Below are positions 17,055 through 26,118 of a DNA stretch of 64,000 bases, piece by piece. The DNA is from Dyella flava (lineage in GTDB: Bacteria; Pseudomonadota; Gammaproteobacteria; Xanthomonadales; Rhodanobacteraceae): assembly GCF_016904955.1 (NCBI RefSeq), contig NZ_JADIKE010000032.1, forward strand, positions 124,001-188,000. Reading direction: 5' to 3'. Within the stretch, counting starts at the first letter, position 1. Each line of letters opens with the position of its first letter. Position numbers and translations under genes: made by a program. Below the pieces are notes generated by a model, which was not told the DNA's origin, did no database searches, and saw only the letters and a list, made by a program, of their open reading frames with translations.

Positions 17055-18977
17055 TCACGGCGCACTGGAGCATTGAACTTGCGGGCCACTTTCTGGCTGC
17101 AAGCAATGCAATGCGTTCGCATGTACGCGCAAGATGCGACGCAATTCGATAATCGCCTGCGGTGTCTCCTGCACATCGTGCCACGACGGAACCGCCAGTT
17201 CAGAATCAGCCCCGTCGAGATGTGAACTGGTGTAAGGCACCACACCATCATCGGAATCAGACAACGGCCCCTTCGCCTTATACACACCGACGATCGTGTG
17301 ATAGTGAACGTTCGGCGAAATCGGCAGCGTGCTGGAGGCCTTGATAAAGGGATCGGTATCGCTGAGGTTGTCGATGCTGTTAGGCAGATGCGTCGGCGTG
17401 CCGGGCACCGCATTTTTGCCCTGCATGCTGTCGGTGATGTTTTTGCCTTCTTCCAGCAGGGTCAGCGGAAGGCGGATCAGGCTGCCGATCCAGCGTGCGA
17501 GTTTCCAGCGTGCCACCGGTGTGCCGCGATGTGGCGCGGCGAGAAAGATGGCGCGTGTTACCTGCGGCATGGGCGAGAACTGAAGATAAGGCGCAAGGCG
17601 TTGCCGCAGTTTCTGCTTGTCGGCGGCGGAGAGATCCGCGCGTTGCGGCACAACGCCCCACAGCTTGTCATCGCTGGAGGACACCAGCAGGCGCGCAATC
17701 ACGCCGCCCATGCTGTGACCGATAAGCACGATGTGGTTGGACGCCACGGCGGTGCCGGATGGATCGAAGTGATGCAAGGTGTCATCGAGTGCGCGGCGGA
17801 TCTGCGCCAGATTCACGGCCACGGGCACATTGGTGGGGTAGTACACCTCCCACACCTGATACGTGCGGCGCAGTTGTTCGTCACCCATCACTTCGTTGAC
17901 GACGTTGATCCACGCTTCCGGACTGCTGGCCAGGCCATGCAGCATGATCACGGTCAGCCGATTGGGATCGTAAGGCTGCATCAACAGCACTTCCGGTTTG
18001 CTCAGGCCGCCGCGTCCGAACAGGGAGCGGATGGATTGCTGCGCAAAACCGGAGCGTGCCAGCCATATGCCGTAGGGTGCGGTGAAGTTGGCGGCGAGCG
18101 GAATGGTCTGGTTGTCGAACAGGATGCTGTTGTCGAGATAAGGATTCTTGGCGTACAGGCGCACATCGGTGGTGCTGAGTACGCTGGCGAGGTTGTCACC
18201 GGGAAACTCCAGCACCGCCGTCAGCGGCACATAGTTGGGTTCACGCCACGGCTGGCCGGTGTCGGCCGGGGTGGCGCCGATGGCGACGAATTCCGAGCCG
18301 AAGCCATCGCGACGATAGATGTTGCGCAGGCCGCTGAAGCGCAGTCCTTCGGCGGGAATCAATTCCTTGGGAATGTAATCGCCCGAACCGAGATACACAT
18401 CGGTGCTGGGCTTGAGCAGGTTCCATCCTGCCACCGGCGCGCTGGTCCAGTTGGTGCCCAGTTGCGGCAAGCGCTGGAAGAAACTGCCGACTGCTTGCTG
18501 CACGGCGTAGTTATAGAAATCCAGCACCTGCGACTGGCGGGTTTCGAAAGCGCGCTCGCCCGGATCGCGGGCGGTGTAGAACAGATACGCGTAGGCGTAG
18601 CGCGCCGATTGCAGGTAAGCGCTCAAGGCCTGGTCGCTGACGGGCGTGTTCTTGTCGGTCTGCTGCAAGCCGTACGCCAGCCACAGTTCGGACAAGGCGG
18701 ACAGGCGGCGCTCGTCGTCCAGGCCCTCGGAATAAAGGATGGTCTGCGTACAGTGTGGAAAATCGGCGGCGCAACCGTCACGGCTCAATGCCACCACGTT
18801 CAAGGTCTGGACGGTGCTGTCGCTCAGGGCACGCGTGTTGAGCACATCGCTGCGGCGCTGGGCGATGTATTCCTTGGGTGTGACGTGCTTGACGCCCACC
18901 ATGCTGCAGCCGGTGGCCAGCAGCGCGATGGCCAGCAAAACGACGCGAATGATCCCTATTGGCGTGCGGCCCTTCAT
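17055..18977 (-). CDS. Large lipoprotein alpha/beta-hydrolase (lipase/esterase)
   Basis: A 640-residue protein. The signal peptide ends in the lipobox LLATGC (cysteine at about residue 24), so it is an envelope lipoprotein. A long N-terminal region of about 340 residues, helical and unassigned, precedes an alpha/beta-hydrolase domain: VIMLHGLASSPEAW (oxyanion-hole HG), the nucleophile elbow IGHSMGG with Ser422, and FLAAPHRGTP. The family resembles PGAP1-like or triacylglycerol-lipase-type esterases; lipid-ester substrates are inferred. It is divergent from the DUF4105 gene, starts 76 bases apart. Confidence 0.85.
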   Translation of the reverse strand: MKGRTPIGIIRVVLLAIALLATGCSMVGVKHVTPKEYIAQRRSDVLNTRALSDSTVQTLNVVALSRDGCAADFPHCTQTILYSEGLDDERRLSALSELWLAYGLQQTDKNTPVSDQALSAYLQSARYAYAYLFYTARDPGERAFETRQSQVLDFYNYAVQQAVGSFFQRLPQLGTNWTSAPVAGWNLLKPSTDVYLGSGDYIPKELIPAEGLRFSGLRNIYRRDGFGSEFVAIGATPADTGQPWREPNYVPLTAVLEFPGDNLASVLSTTDVRLYAKNPYLDNSILFDNQTIPLAANFTAPYGIWLARSGFAQQSIRSLFGRGGLSKPEVLLMQPYDPNRLTVIMLHGLASSPEAWINVVNEVMGDEQLRRTYQVWEVYYPTNVPVAVNLAQIRRALDDTLHHFDPSGTAVASNHIVLIGHSMGGVIARLLVSSSDDKLWGVVPQRADLSAADKQKLRQRLAPYLQFSPMPQVTRAIFLAAPHRGTPVARWKLARWIGSLIRLPLTLLEEGKNITDSMQGKNAVPGTPTHLPNSIDNLSDTDPFIKASSTLPISPNVHYHTIVGVYKAKGPLSDSDDGVVPYTSSHLDGADSELAVPSWHDVQETPQAIIELRRILRVHANALHCLQPESGPQVQCSSAP

Positions 18978-19053
18978 CGGTTCTTCTCTGGCAAGAAAGC
19001 AGGATGAGCGGTCGTTGCCGTTCTATTATCCATGTCGCGATGGTTCTGGGGAG

Positions 19054-20049
19054 ATGTCCGTGGTGCTGCGATGGATGCTCTACGTGCTGATCGTTCTGGT
19101 GGTGGTGCTGTCGGGTGGCTGGGGTGCGCTGGCGCTGTGGTACCAGTTTCCCGGCGGCATAGCGGCCCGCTGGGCGGTCAGTGTGATCTGGACGCTGGGT
19201 GTTTTGGCCGCCCTGGTCCTCACTTTCGTTCGCCGCAGCGGCTTGCCGGTCGGCGTTTACGCGCTGGCGTTCCTGGTGCTGCTGGCGTGGTGGAGCACGA
19301 TCGCGGCATCCAATCATCGGGATTGGGCCGATGATGTCGCGCGCCTGTTGACCGGCAGTGTCGAGGGCGATCGTGTCACCTTGTACAACGTGCGCCATTT
19401 CAACTGGCGTTCTGACGAAGATTACGATGCGCATTGGGAAACGCGCAGCTACGACCTCGATCAGCTGGCTTCCGCCGATCTGATTCTTTCCTCATGGGGT
19501 GTGCCCGGCATCGTGCATGCCTTGCTGTCGTTCGGTTTCGATGACGGCTCGCACGTGGTGTTTTCGGTCGAAATCCGCCGGCAGCGCAATCAGTCGTTTT
19601 CGGCGCTTGGCGGCTTCTTCAAGGATTACGAGCGCACCATCGTCGCTGCCGATGAGAGCGACGTGATACGTGTGCGTACCAATGTGCGCGGCGAGACGGA
19701 TCATCTGTACCGGTTGCAGATGAGCCGGCCGGCGATGCGCGCGTTGTTCCTCTCTTATGTGAAAGAAGCCAACGAACTGGCGGCGCAGCCGGCGTTCTAC
19801 AACACGGCGACATCGAACTGCGTGAGCATCGTGTACGACATGGCCAGGCAGATCGATCCCGGTTTGCCGTATGACTACCGGTTGCTGCTGACGGCGTATT
19901 TGCCGGGATATCTGTATGAAGTCGGGGCGCTGGACAAGCGCTATCCGTTACCGGTGTTGACCGGGCAGGGCGATATTACGGCGCGTGCGCGGGCGGTGGG
20001 GCCCGACGGTGATTTCTCGAAGGCGATCCGCACACCGCCGGAGCCGTAG
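19054..20049 (+). CDS. DUF4105 integral membrane protein
   Basis: A 331-residue protein from the ATG at 19054: three hydrophobic helices in the first 90 residues (LYVLIVLVVVLSGGWGALAL and two more), then a periplasmic-type domain. Conserved-looking positions are DDGSHVVFSVEIRR and FYNTATSNCVSIVYD, the His and Cys typical of DUF4105. GGGGAG directly abuts this ATG, so the true start may be GTG 19060 or 19063, or ATG 19075. I recall that some DUF4105 proteins (Lnb) transfer acyl chains to lipoprotein N-termini. Whether this member does so is unknown; the divergent neighbour is a lipoprotein lipase. Confidence 0.8.
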   Translation: MSVVLRWMLYVLIVLVVVLSGGWGALALWYQFPGGIAARWAVSVIWTLGVLAALVLTFVRRSGLPVGVYALAFLVLLAWWSTIAASNHRDWADDVARLLTGSVEGDRVTLYNVRHFNWRSDEDYDAHWETRSYDLDQLASADLILSSWGVPGIVHALLSFGFDDGSHVVFSVEIRRQRNQSFSALGGFFKDYERTIVAADESDVIRVRTNVRGETDHLYRLQMSRPAMRALFLSYVKEANELAAQPAFYNTATSNCVSIVYDMARQIDPGLPYDYRLLLTAYLPGYLYEVGALDKRYPLPVLTGQGDITARARAVGPDGDFSKAIRTPPEP

Positions 20050-20054
20050 GTTGG

Positions 20055-20158
20055 GTAGGTTGGGTAGGTTGGGTTAGCGCAGCGTAACCCAACTGATCTT
20101 CATCGAAGCGACAACCATCGTTGGGTTACGCTGCGCTAACCCAACCTACCCAACCTAC
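20055..20158. repeat. Perfect 39-bp inverted repeat between convergent genes
   Basis: Arms 20055-20093 and 20120-20158 are exact reverse complements separated by 26 bases. Within each arm the unit GTAGGTTGG(G) is repeated, with a third unit just outside at 20046. It fills the gap between the convergent DUF4105 and M1 peptidase genes and probably works as a terminator. It shares its GTAGGTTGG/CCAACCTAC ends with the element at 37332-37548. Confidence 0.9.
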
Positions 20159-20162
20159 AAAG

Positions 20163-22145
20163 CTAAGACTTCACAGTAAACGTGTTGTTGCTGCGATCGA
20201 CATCCGGAATCACATGCTGCGGATCGATGGTGGCGGATTTCACCGGCTTGTTGCCATCGACGTGGATCACGAAGCTGCGATGCTGCATCCAGGTTTCCAC
20301 CGGTACGCGGACGTCCTGCTTGCTGCCATCGGTGTACACCACTTCCAGCGTGGACGGCATCACCAGTTTGTCGAGGTTGGCGACCGTCACCTCGGCGCCT
20401 TTGCGCCAGTCGCCGTCGGATGCCGTGACGTTCTGCACGGCCAGATCCAGCTTCCAGTTGTATTCGTACCAGCCGCGCCAGAACCAGCTCAGGTCTTCGC
20501 CGGTTTCGCTTTCCATGAAGCGGAAGAAATCCGAGGGGCTGGGGTGCTTGTACGCCCAGGTCTGGATGTATTTGCGGAAAGCGGGGTCGAAACGTTCCGG
20601 GCCGATGATCTGCTCACGCAGCAGGATCAGGCCGTAGGCGGACTTGAAGTAGGTGACCGGGTGGCGGTACTTCTCCTGGATCTCGTCGGCACGCGTGAGC
20701 AGCGGCGGCGCGTCCGGATCGGTCAGCACTTTCACGATCTCGTCGGCGGGATTGCCGTGGCCCGGCGCGTATTCCGGATCGCGCTTGGGCGCGTATTCGC
20801 CGTGGTTGAAGTTGTCCGCTTCATACACGTCGATAAAGGTGTTGAAGCCTTCGTCCATCCACGCGTTGCGGCGCTCGTCGGTGCCGACGATCATCGGGAA
20901 CCAGGTGTGGCCGATCTCATGTGCGATCAGGGCGTGCAGGTCACTGCCCTTGGCCTCCTTCGAGTCGAAGGTGATGCTCGGGTACTCCATGCCACCGGCC
21001 GAACCGGCTTCGTTGATCGCCACCGGATAAGGGTAGGGATACCACTGCCTGGAGAAGTATTCGGTCGAAGCCTTTACGTACTCGGTCGCGCGGCCCCAGG
21101 CGCCGTTGCCGGCGCTTTCCACCGGATAGGCGGATTCGGCCAGCGCGGTTTTGCCGTTGGGTAGATTGATGCGCGCAGCATCCCAGATATAGGCTTTGGA
21201 AGCGCCGAACACGGCGTCGCGGCTGTTCTGGATGCGGAAATGCCAGGTCAGCGTACCGCTCTGCTTCGGACGGCTGTTGGGGTCGTTCACTTCGTCGGCC
21301 GAACGGATCATCACCGTGGTGTCGCTATGCCGTGCCTGGTCCAGGCGCTGCATTTCAGTCTTGGTGAGTACGTCCTGCGGATTGAGCAGTTCGCCCGCGC
21401 CGACCACGATCATGTTCCACGGCACGGTCACGGAGTAATCGTAGTCGCCGTATTCAAGATAGAACTCGTTGTTGAGATACGGATCGGTGTTCCAGCCGCG
21501 CAGGTCGTCGTAGACGCACATGCGCGGATACCACTGCGCAATCTCGAAGATGTCGCCGTTCTTGGTCGGGTTGACGTCGGTGCGGCCGCCGAATTCGCCC
21601 GGCACGGTATAGCTGTAGCTGATATGCACGCGCACTTTGCCATCGCGGGCCTTCAACGGCTGCGGCAGGCTTATCTGCATGCGCGTGTCGGAAATGACCC
21701 AGCCGGCTTTCTGCAACTTGCCGTCGGCGCCTTCCACCGCGACGGACGCAATGTGCTCGCCATCGGTAAATTCTTTCGGGAAGTGGCCGGCGCCGAACGC
21801 ACCGCGCGCATCTTTCAGATAACGGTTCTGTTCGACCTGCAGCCACAACACGTCGAGATCGTCGGGGCTGTGATTGGCATAGGTGATGACTTCGTCCGCC
21901 GTCAGCTTGCGCGTGTCCGGGTCCAGCGTGGCCTTGATCTGGTAATCGGCGCGGTTCTGCCAGAACAACGGTCCGGGCTTGCCGCTGGCCGAACGATAGG
22001 CCGTGGCCGGTTGCGGATAGACGAAGGGCGCGAAGGTTTCGAACGGGTTGTAGCCGGCTTGCGGCGCATCGGTAGCGCTAACCATGCTGGCGGAAAGACA
22101 TAGTGCGGATAGCACCGCGCCGCAAAGCATCGGGAAGGTTTTCAT
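20163..22145 (-). CDS. M1-family metallopeptidase (aminopeptidase), exported
   Basis: A 660-residue zinc peptidase. Signal peptide MKTFPMLCGAVLSALCLSAS, then an N-terminal beta domain, and the gluzincin site HEIGH at 409-413 with the third ligand Glu432 in NAWMDEGFNT (18-residue spacing, as in M1). The substrate-binding exopeptidase loop reads AGGMEYPS where a classical member has GAMEN, so aminopeptidase specificity may differ. The ATG at 22145 has AGGG upstream; longer open frame upstream lacks a signal peptide and is rejected. It probably trims peptides in the periplasm. The 22146-22403 gap behind it has only GC-rich inverted repeats (for example 22322-22354). Confidence 0.93.
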   Translation of the reverse strand: MKTFPMLCGAVLSALCLSASMVSATDAPQAGYNPFETFAPFVYPQPATAYRSASGKPGPLFWQNRADYQIKATLDPDTRKLTADEVITYANHSPDDLDVLWLQVEQNRYLKDARGAFGAGHFPKEFTDGEHIASVAVEGADGKLQKAGWVISDTRMQISLPQPLKARDGKVRVHISYSYTVPGEFGGRTDVNPTKNGDIFEIAQWYPRMCVYDDLRGWNTDPYLNNEFYLEYGDYDYSVTVPWNMIVVGAGELLNPQDVLTKTEMQRLDQARHSDTTVMIRSADEVNDPNSRPKQSGTLTWHFRIQNSRDAVFGASKAYIWDAARINLPNGKTALAESAYPVESAGNGAWGRATEYVKASTEYFSRQWYPYPYPVAINEAGSAGGMEYPSITFDSKEAKGSDLHALIAHEIGHTWFPMIVGTDERRNAWMDEGFNTFIDVYEADNFNHGEYAPKRDPEYAPGHGNPADEIVKVLTDPDAPPLLTRADEIQEKYRHPVTYFKSAYGLILLREQIIGPERFDPAFRKYIQTWAYKHPSPSDFFRFMESETGEDLSWFWRGWYEYNWKLDLAVQNVTASDGDWRKGAEVTVANLDKLVMPSTLEVVYTDGSKQDVRVPVETWMQHRSFVIHVDGNKPVKSATIDPQHVIPDVDRSNNTFTVKS

Positions 22146-22403
22146 GAGTGGCCCTGTAAGATGGGGAGCGCGCCATCCTGGCATCGAGCGATCGACGATA
22201 CTGCAAGCCTGTAAAGCGATGCCAGTGGTGCAACTTGATCGCTGCGCTGCAACTGGCCGTCTATTTGCAGTTTGCCCCGGCGTGGAGCGGGGCATCATGA
22301 CTTATGGCATAGAAGACGTTTGCCCCGGCCTTGCGCACTCCTCAAAGCCGGGGCGGCGGTGATGTGAAACGCTGCACCGCGCAGCGTGGACAGCTACCAA
22401 CGA

Positions 22404-23621
22404 TTACGGCGTTCCGCCGTCGCGGATCAGCGCCATCACTTCGTAGCAGGCGCCCATGGTGTGGTAATCGACCTTGCCGGCAGGACTCTTTTCGTCGTCG
22501 TATTTCTGATTGTCCTGGGTAAGGATGCGATACCAGGCGCCGTACTTATGGTCGATGAAGTGTTCCCAGGCGTAGGCCCAGAGCTTGCCGTACCACTCGT
22601 CGTATTTCGCCTGTCCGGTGCGCGCGTGCAGCAGCGCGGCGGCGGCCAGCGATTCGGCCTGCACCCAGAAATACTTGTCGCCGTCGCAGACGCTGCCATC
22701 CGGCGCGAAGCCGTAGCAGATGCCGCCATGCACCGGATCCCACGCGTGCGCCAATGCGGTATCGAACAAATGCTGCGCGGTCGGCACCAGCCATTTTTCC
22801 TCGCGATTGCGTTCCAGCAACAACGATTCGAGGATCAGCAGCAACTTCGCCCATTCGGTCTGGTGGCCGGGCTGGAAGCCCCAGGGGCGGAACAGGTGCT
22901 TGGGATTGTCGCGGTTGTAATCCCAGTCGATGCTCCAGTCGGTTTTGTAGTGCTCCCACACCAGGCCATCGGCCAGCTTGGCCTGGCGCTGCGTCATGGT
23001 GTGGGCGAGCGTGAGGGCGCGATCGAGATAGCGCGGTTCGTCGCTGGCCTGGTACGCCGCCAGCATCGCCTCGCACATGTGCATGTTGGCGTTCTGGCCG
23101 CGGTAGCTGCTGAAGTGCCACTGCGCATCGGCTTCGTCGCGATACAGGTTTGCGTCCGCATCCCAGTAGCGCTGCTCAAGCAAATCCCAGGTTTCATCCA
23201 TCCACGCCTTGGCTTCCTGGATGCCGGCCTTCAGTGCGGTTGAATAGGCGAGCAGCACGAAGGCCACGCCGTAGGCGTGATTCATGCGGTCTTCCGGCTT
23301 GCCGTCGCGGATCGTCCAGACGTAGCCGCCGGTGTTGGCATCGCGGTGCACCTCGCGCAGATAGCGCAGGCCGTGGTGTGCGGCCTTGAGGTAGTCCTCA
23401 TGGCCGAATTCGATCGCGGCCATGGCGTAGTTGAAGACAAAACGCGTGCTGCTTACCAGATGACGATGGCTGGTGTCGTAAATCGTGCCGTCATCGCGGA
23501 AGTAGTGGAAAAAGCCGCCGGCCGGATCGATCGCGCGCGGATGATAGAACGCCATGGTCTTGGCGATGTGCTCGCGCAGGAAAGTTTCGGAACGGACGTC
23601 GGGTAAAGCGGGCGTGCTCAT
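22404..23621 (-). CDS. AGE-family sugar isomerase, probable mannose isomerase
   Basis: A 405-residue protein of the N-acylglucosamine 2-epimerase superfamily, an (alpha/alpha)6 barrel enzyme. Family marks include HRHLVSSTRFVFNYAMA near residue 50, WDADANLYRDEAD, and PWGFQPGHQTEW, the PGHQ.EW motif carrying a catalytic histidine. Its start overlaps the stop of the fructokinase gene (ATGA at 23618-23621), so the two are co-translated. With a hexokinase-type PfkB enzyme, a FucP-type importer and a GH92 mannosidase nearby, conversion of D-mannose to D-fructose is the best guess; cellobiose or acylglucosamine epimerase is the alternative. Confidence 0.85.
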   Translation of the reverse strand: MSTPALPDVRSETFLREHIAKTMAFYHPRAIDPAGGFFHYFRDDGTIYDTSHRHLVSSTRFVFNYAMAAIEFGHEDYLKAAHHGLRYLREVHRDANTGGYVWTIRDGKPEDRMNHAYGVAFVLLAYSTALKAGIQEAKAWMDETWDLLEQRYWDADANLYRDEADAQWHFSSYRGQNANMHMCEAMLAAYQASDEPRYLDRALTLAHTMTQRQAKLADGLVWEHYKTDWSIDWDYNRDNPKHLFRPWGFQPGHQTEWAKLLLILESLLLERNREEKWLVPTAQHLFDTALAHAWDPVHGGICYGFAPDGSVCDGDKYFWVQAESLAAAALLHARTGQAKYDEWYGKLWAYAWEHFIDHKYGAWYRILTQDNQKYDDEKSPAGKVDYHTMGACYEVMALIRDGGTP

Positions 23622-24595
23622 GCGTGGATCTCCATAAACTGTTCCACCTCGGTGGTATTGGGCATCGCCGCAAACGAGCCGTGCCGCGTGACGGCCACCG
23701 CGCCGCAGGCGCTGGCATAGCGCAGGGCGGCATGCAGGCGCGGCAGGGTGGCGATCCAGGCGTCGATGTTGTCGCGGGTGATGTTCTGTTCGGCCAGCTG
23801 CTGCAGCAGTCCGCCGACGAAGGCGTCGCCGGCGCCGGTGCTGTCGACCATCGGCACGTTGTAGCAGGGCAGTTCGCCCTCGGCGTCCGGGTGATACCAG
23901 CGCAGCGGATGCGGGCCATCGGTCACCACCAGCAGGCGCGCGCTGCCGGTCCACAGGCGATCGAGCAGCGCCTGCTCGCCGTCGGTGGCCAGCCAGTCGA
24001 ATTCTTCCGCGCTCACTTTCACCACGTCGGCCATCAGCAACGCCGGCCACACTTGCGGGCGGGGCTCGCTGCCGCGCGGCCACAAGGCCGGGCGCAGATT
24101 CAGATCGAAGCTCACCAGCGCGCCGGCGTCGCGCGCGCGCTGCATGCCTGCCAGCGTCGCGGCGGCCAGGCCCGGATCGGTCAGGCTGTTGGAACAGATG
24201 TGGAAAATGGCGGTGTTGTCGAAGGCTTCCATGCGGAAGTGCTCGGCGCGGAACAGCAGATCGGCGGACGGCGGACGATAGAAGCTGAAGCTGCGTTCGC
24301 CGCGCGCATCCAGCGTCACGAAGGCCAGTGCCGTATTCGCTTCGCCGGTACGTGCGACGTCGACGGTGTCTACGCCGGCCTGTTGCAGGCTGTGCAGCAG
24401 GAAATCGCCGAAGCGGTCCAGTCCCAGCATGCCGGCGAAGCGCGCGTGACATCCGAGTTTGGCGAGCGCCACCGCCACATTGGCCGGTGCACCGCCCGCG
24501 AAGGGCAGGAAGTGTCGGGCAAAGCCGTGGTCATCACTGCCTTCGCCGTGCATGTCGATCAAGGCCTCGCCGAAGCAGAGGATGGAGCGTGTCAT
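23618..24595 (-). CDS. PfkB-family sugar kinase, probable fructokinase
   Basis: A 325-residue ribokinase-fold kinase. N-terminal SILCFGEALIDMHG and the GGAPANVAVALAKLG substrate motif are typical of fructokinases. The C-terminal MVDSTGAGDAFVGGLL carries the anion hole and catalytic Asp. ATG 24595 is preferred over the TTG at 24598 because AAGGGG stands 7 bases upstream. It should phosphorylate the fructose produced by the overlapping isomerase gene, delivering fructose-6-phosphate to glycolysis. It is transcribed after the importer gene across a 184-bp repeat-bearing gap. Confidence 0.9.
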   Translation of the reverse strand: MTRSILCFGEALIDMHGEGSDDHGFARHFLPFAGGAPANVAVALAKLGCHARFAGMLGLDRFGDFLLHSLQQAGVDTVDVARTGEANTALAFVTLDARGERSFSFYRPPSADLLFRAEHFRMEAFDNTAIFHICSNSLTDPGLAAATLAGMQRARDAGALVSFDLNLRPALWPRGSEPRPQVWPALLMADVVKVSAEEFDWLATDGEQALLDRLWTGSARLLVVTDGPHPLRWYHPDAEGELPCYNVPMVDSTGAGDAFVGGLLQQLAEQNITRDNIDAWIATLPRLHAALRYASACGAVAVTRHGSFAAMPNTTEVEQFMEIHA

Positions 24596-24646
24596 CAAGA
24601 AACCCCTTGGGGTAAATGCGGGTGAATAGTGGGAGATGGTTTTGCT

Positions 24647-24772
24647 TTCTCTTCCCGTGGGGAAGGTTTGGGGTGAGGAAGTAGGGTTGCTTTGGCTGGT
24701 GTCGAGGCGCGCCTTGAATCACTCATCTCGCAAGCTCGGCCGATCATCCAGCCCTCTCCCTGCGGGAGAGGG
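24647..24772. repeat. REP-like repeats between importer and kinase genes
   Basis: CCCTCTCCC-tgc-GGGAGAGGG (24752-24772) is a perfect 9-bp stem, and a degraded partner, CTCTTCCC-gt-GGGGAAG followed by TTTGGGGTGAGG, lies at 24647-24680. Both belong to the family seen at 16744 and 55124. It may terminate part of the transcript or stabilise the upstream message. Confidence 0.6.
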
Positions 24773-24779
24773 ATTGACG

Positions 24780-26102
24780 CTATTCGGTGTGAACGGGGGC
24801 GTTGCGGATTTTTGATCCGCTGATGCCGTAGAAAACGATGTATCCGTAGCACAGCAGCGGCAGTACGAACGCATGTTGGATACCGATGTTGTCAGCCAGG
24901 ACGCCTTGCAGATAAGGCACCAGCGCACCACCGACGATCGCCATGATCAGCAGGCTCGACGCCTTGCCGGTCAGCGGTCCCATCCGCTCGATGCCGAGCG
25001 CGAAAATGGTGGGGAACATGATCGAGTTGAACAGGCCGATCGCGACGATGCTGTACATCGCCGTGACACCGCTGCTCGACATGGTGGTCAGCAGCAGCAC
25101 GATGTTGATGGTGGCGAACATCGCAAGCAGCTTGCGCGGCGAAAGCTTGGCCAGCAGCCAGGATCCGAGGAAACGGCCCACCATCGCACCGCCCCAATAC
25201 AGCGAGACGTAATGGGCGGCTTGCTGCTCGCTCATGTGGCCGATGCTGGGCTGCGACAGGTAATTCACCATGAAGCTGCCGATCGATACTTCCGCACCCA
25301 CGTAGAAGAAGATGCCCAGCACGCCGAACAACACGTGCGGATAACGCAGGGCGTCGAGCAGGTTGTGCTTGCTGCTGTCGGCTTTTTCGGTGCTTTCTTC
25401 GAGCGAGGGCATGCGGAACACCCACACGAACACCGCCAGCAACACCAGCACCACCGCCAGTCCGATGTACGGCATCTGCACCGACTGGGCTTCCTGGGTG
25501 CGGTAAAGCATTTGCTGGGTGGCGGAAAGACCGGCGATTTCCGTGGTGCTCTTCACCTGGGTGGAAAGAATCAGCAGGCTGCCAAACCACGGCGCGAGAA
25601 ACGTGCCGAACGAATTGAGCGCCTGCGCCAGGGTGAGGCGGCTGGAGCTGGTTTTCTCCGGCCCCAGCAGGGCGACATAGGGATTGGCCGCCACTTGCAG
25701 CAGCGTGATGCCGGTTGCCAGCACGAACAGTGCGCCGAGAAAGGCCGGATACAGGCGCAGGCCGGCGGCGGGCCAGAAACCCACGGCGCCGATGCCGGCA
25801 ATGATCAGCCCGGTGACGATGCTTTTCTTGTAGCCCAGATGCGCTACCACGCGTCCAGCCGGCAGTGACATCAGGAAATACGCGCCGAAGAAGGTGAACT
25901 GCACCAGCATGGCTTGTGCGTAGTTCAATTCAAAAACGGCTTTGAGATGCGGAATCAGGATGTCGTTCAGGCAGGTCAGGAAGCCCCACATGAAAAACAC
26001 CGCCGTCATCACGCTTAGCGCCAGCGGGTAATAGGTGTAACGGCTGCTTTCGGAACCCGTCGTCGAGCCTGCAGACGGTATGGAAGGTGCGGTAAAAGCC
26101 AT
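24780..26102 (-). CDS. FucP/GluP-type sugar:proton symporter
   Basis: A 440-residue MFS protein of the fucose/glucose/galactose symporter branch. The motif FFMWGFLTCLNDILIPHLK in helix 1, GRVVAHLGYKKSI after helix 2 and GRFLGSWLLAKLSPRK in the second half are family marks; 12 helices are predicted. Start at MAFTAPSIPS (26102), 16 bases after the LacI stop; upstream open frame is not coding. Together with the isomerase and kinase it would import mannose (or glucose/fructose). Confidence 0.9.
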   Translation of the reverse strand: MAFTAPSIPSAGSTTGSESSRYTYYPLALSVMTAVFFMWGFLTCLNDILIPHLKAVFELNYAQAMLVQFTFFGAYFLMSLPAGRVVAHLGYKKSIVTGLIIAGIGAVGFWPAAGLRLYPAFLGALFVLATGITLLQVAANPYVALLGPEKTSSSRLTLAQALNSFGTFLAPWFGSLLILSTQVKSTTEIAGLSATQQMLYRTQEAQSVQMPYIGLAVVLVLLAVFVWVFRMPSLEESTEKADSSKHNLLDALRYPHVLFGVLGIFFYVGAEVSIGSFMVNYLSQPSIGHMSEQQAAHYVSLYWGGAMVGRFLGSWLLAKLSPRKLLAMFATINIVLLLTTMSSSGVTAMYSIVAIGLFNSIMFPTIFALGIERMGPLTGKASSLLIMAIVGGALVPYLQGVLADNIGIQHAFVLPLLCYGYIVFYGISGSKIRNAPVHTE

Positions 26103-26118
26103 GATGATTTCCAGTGGA

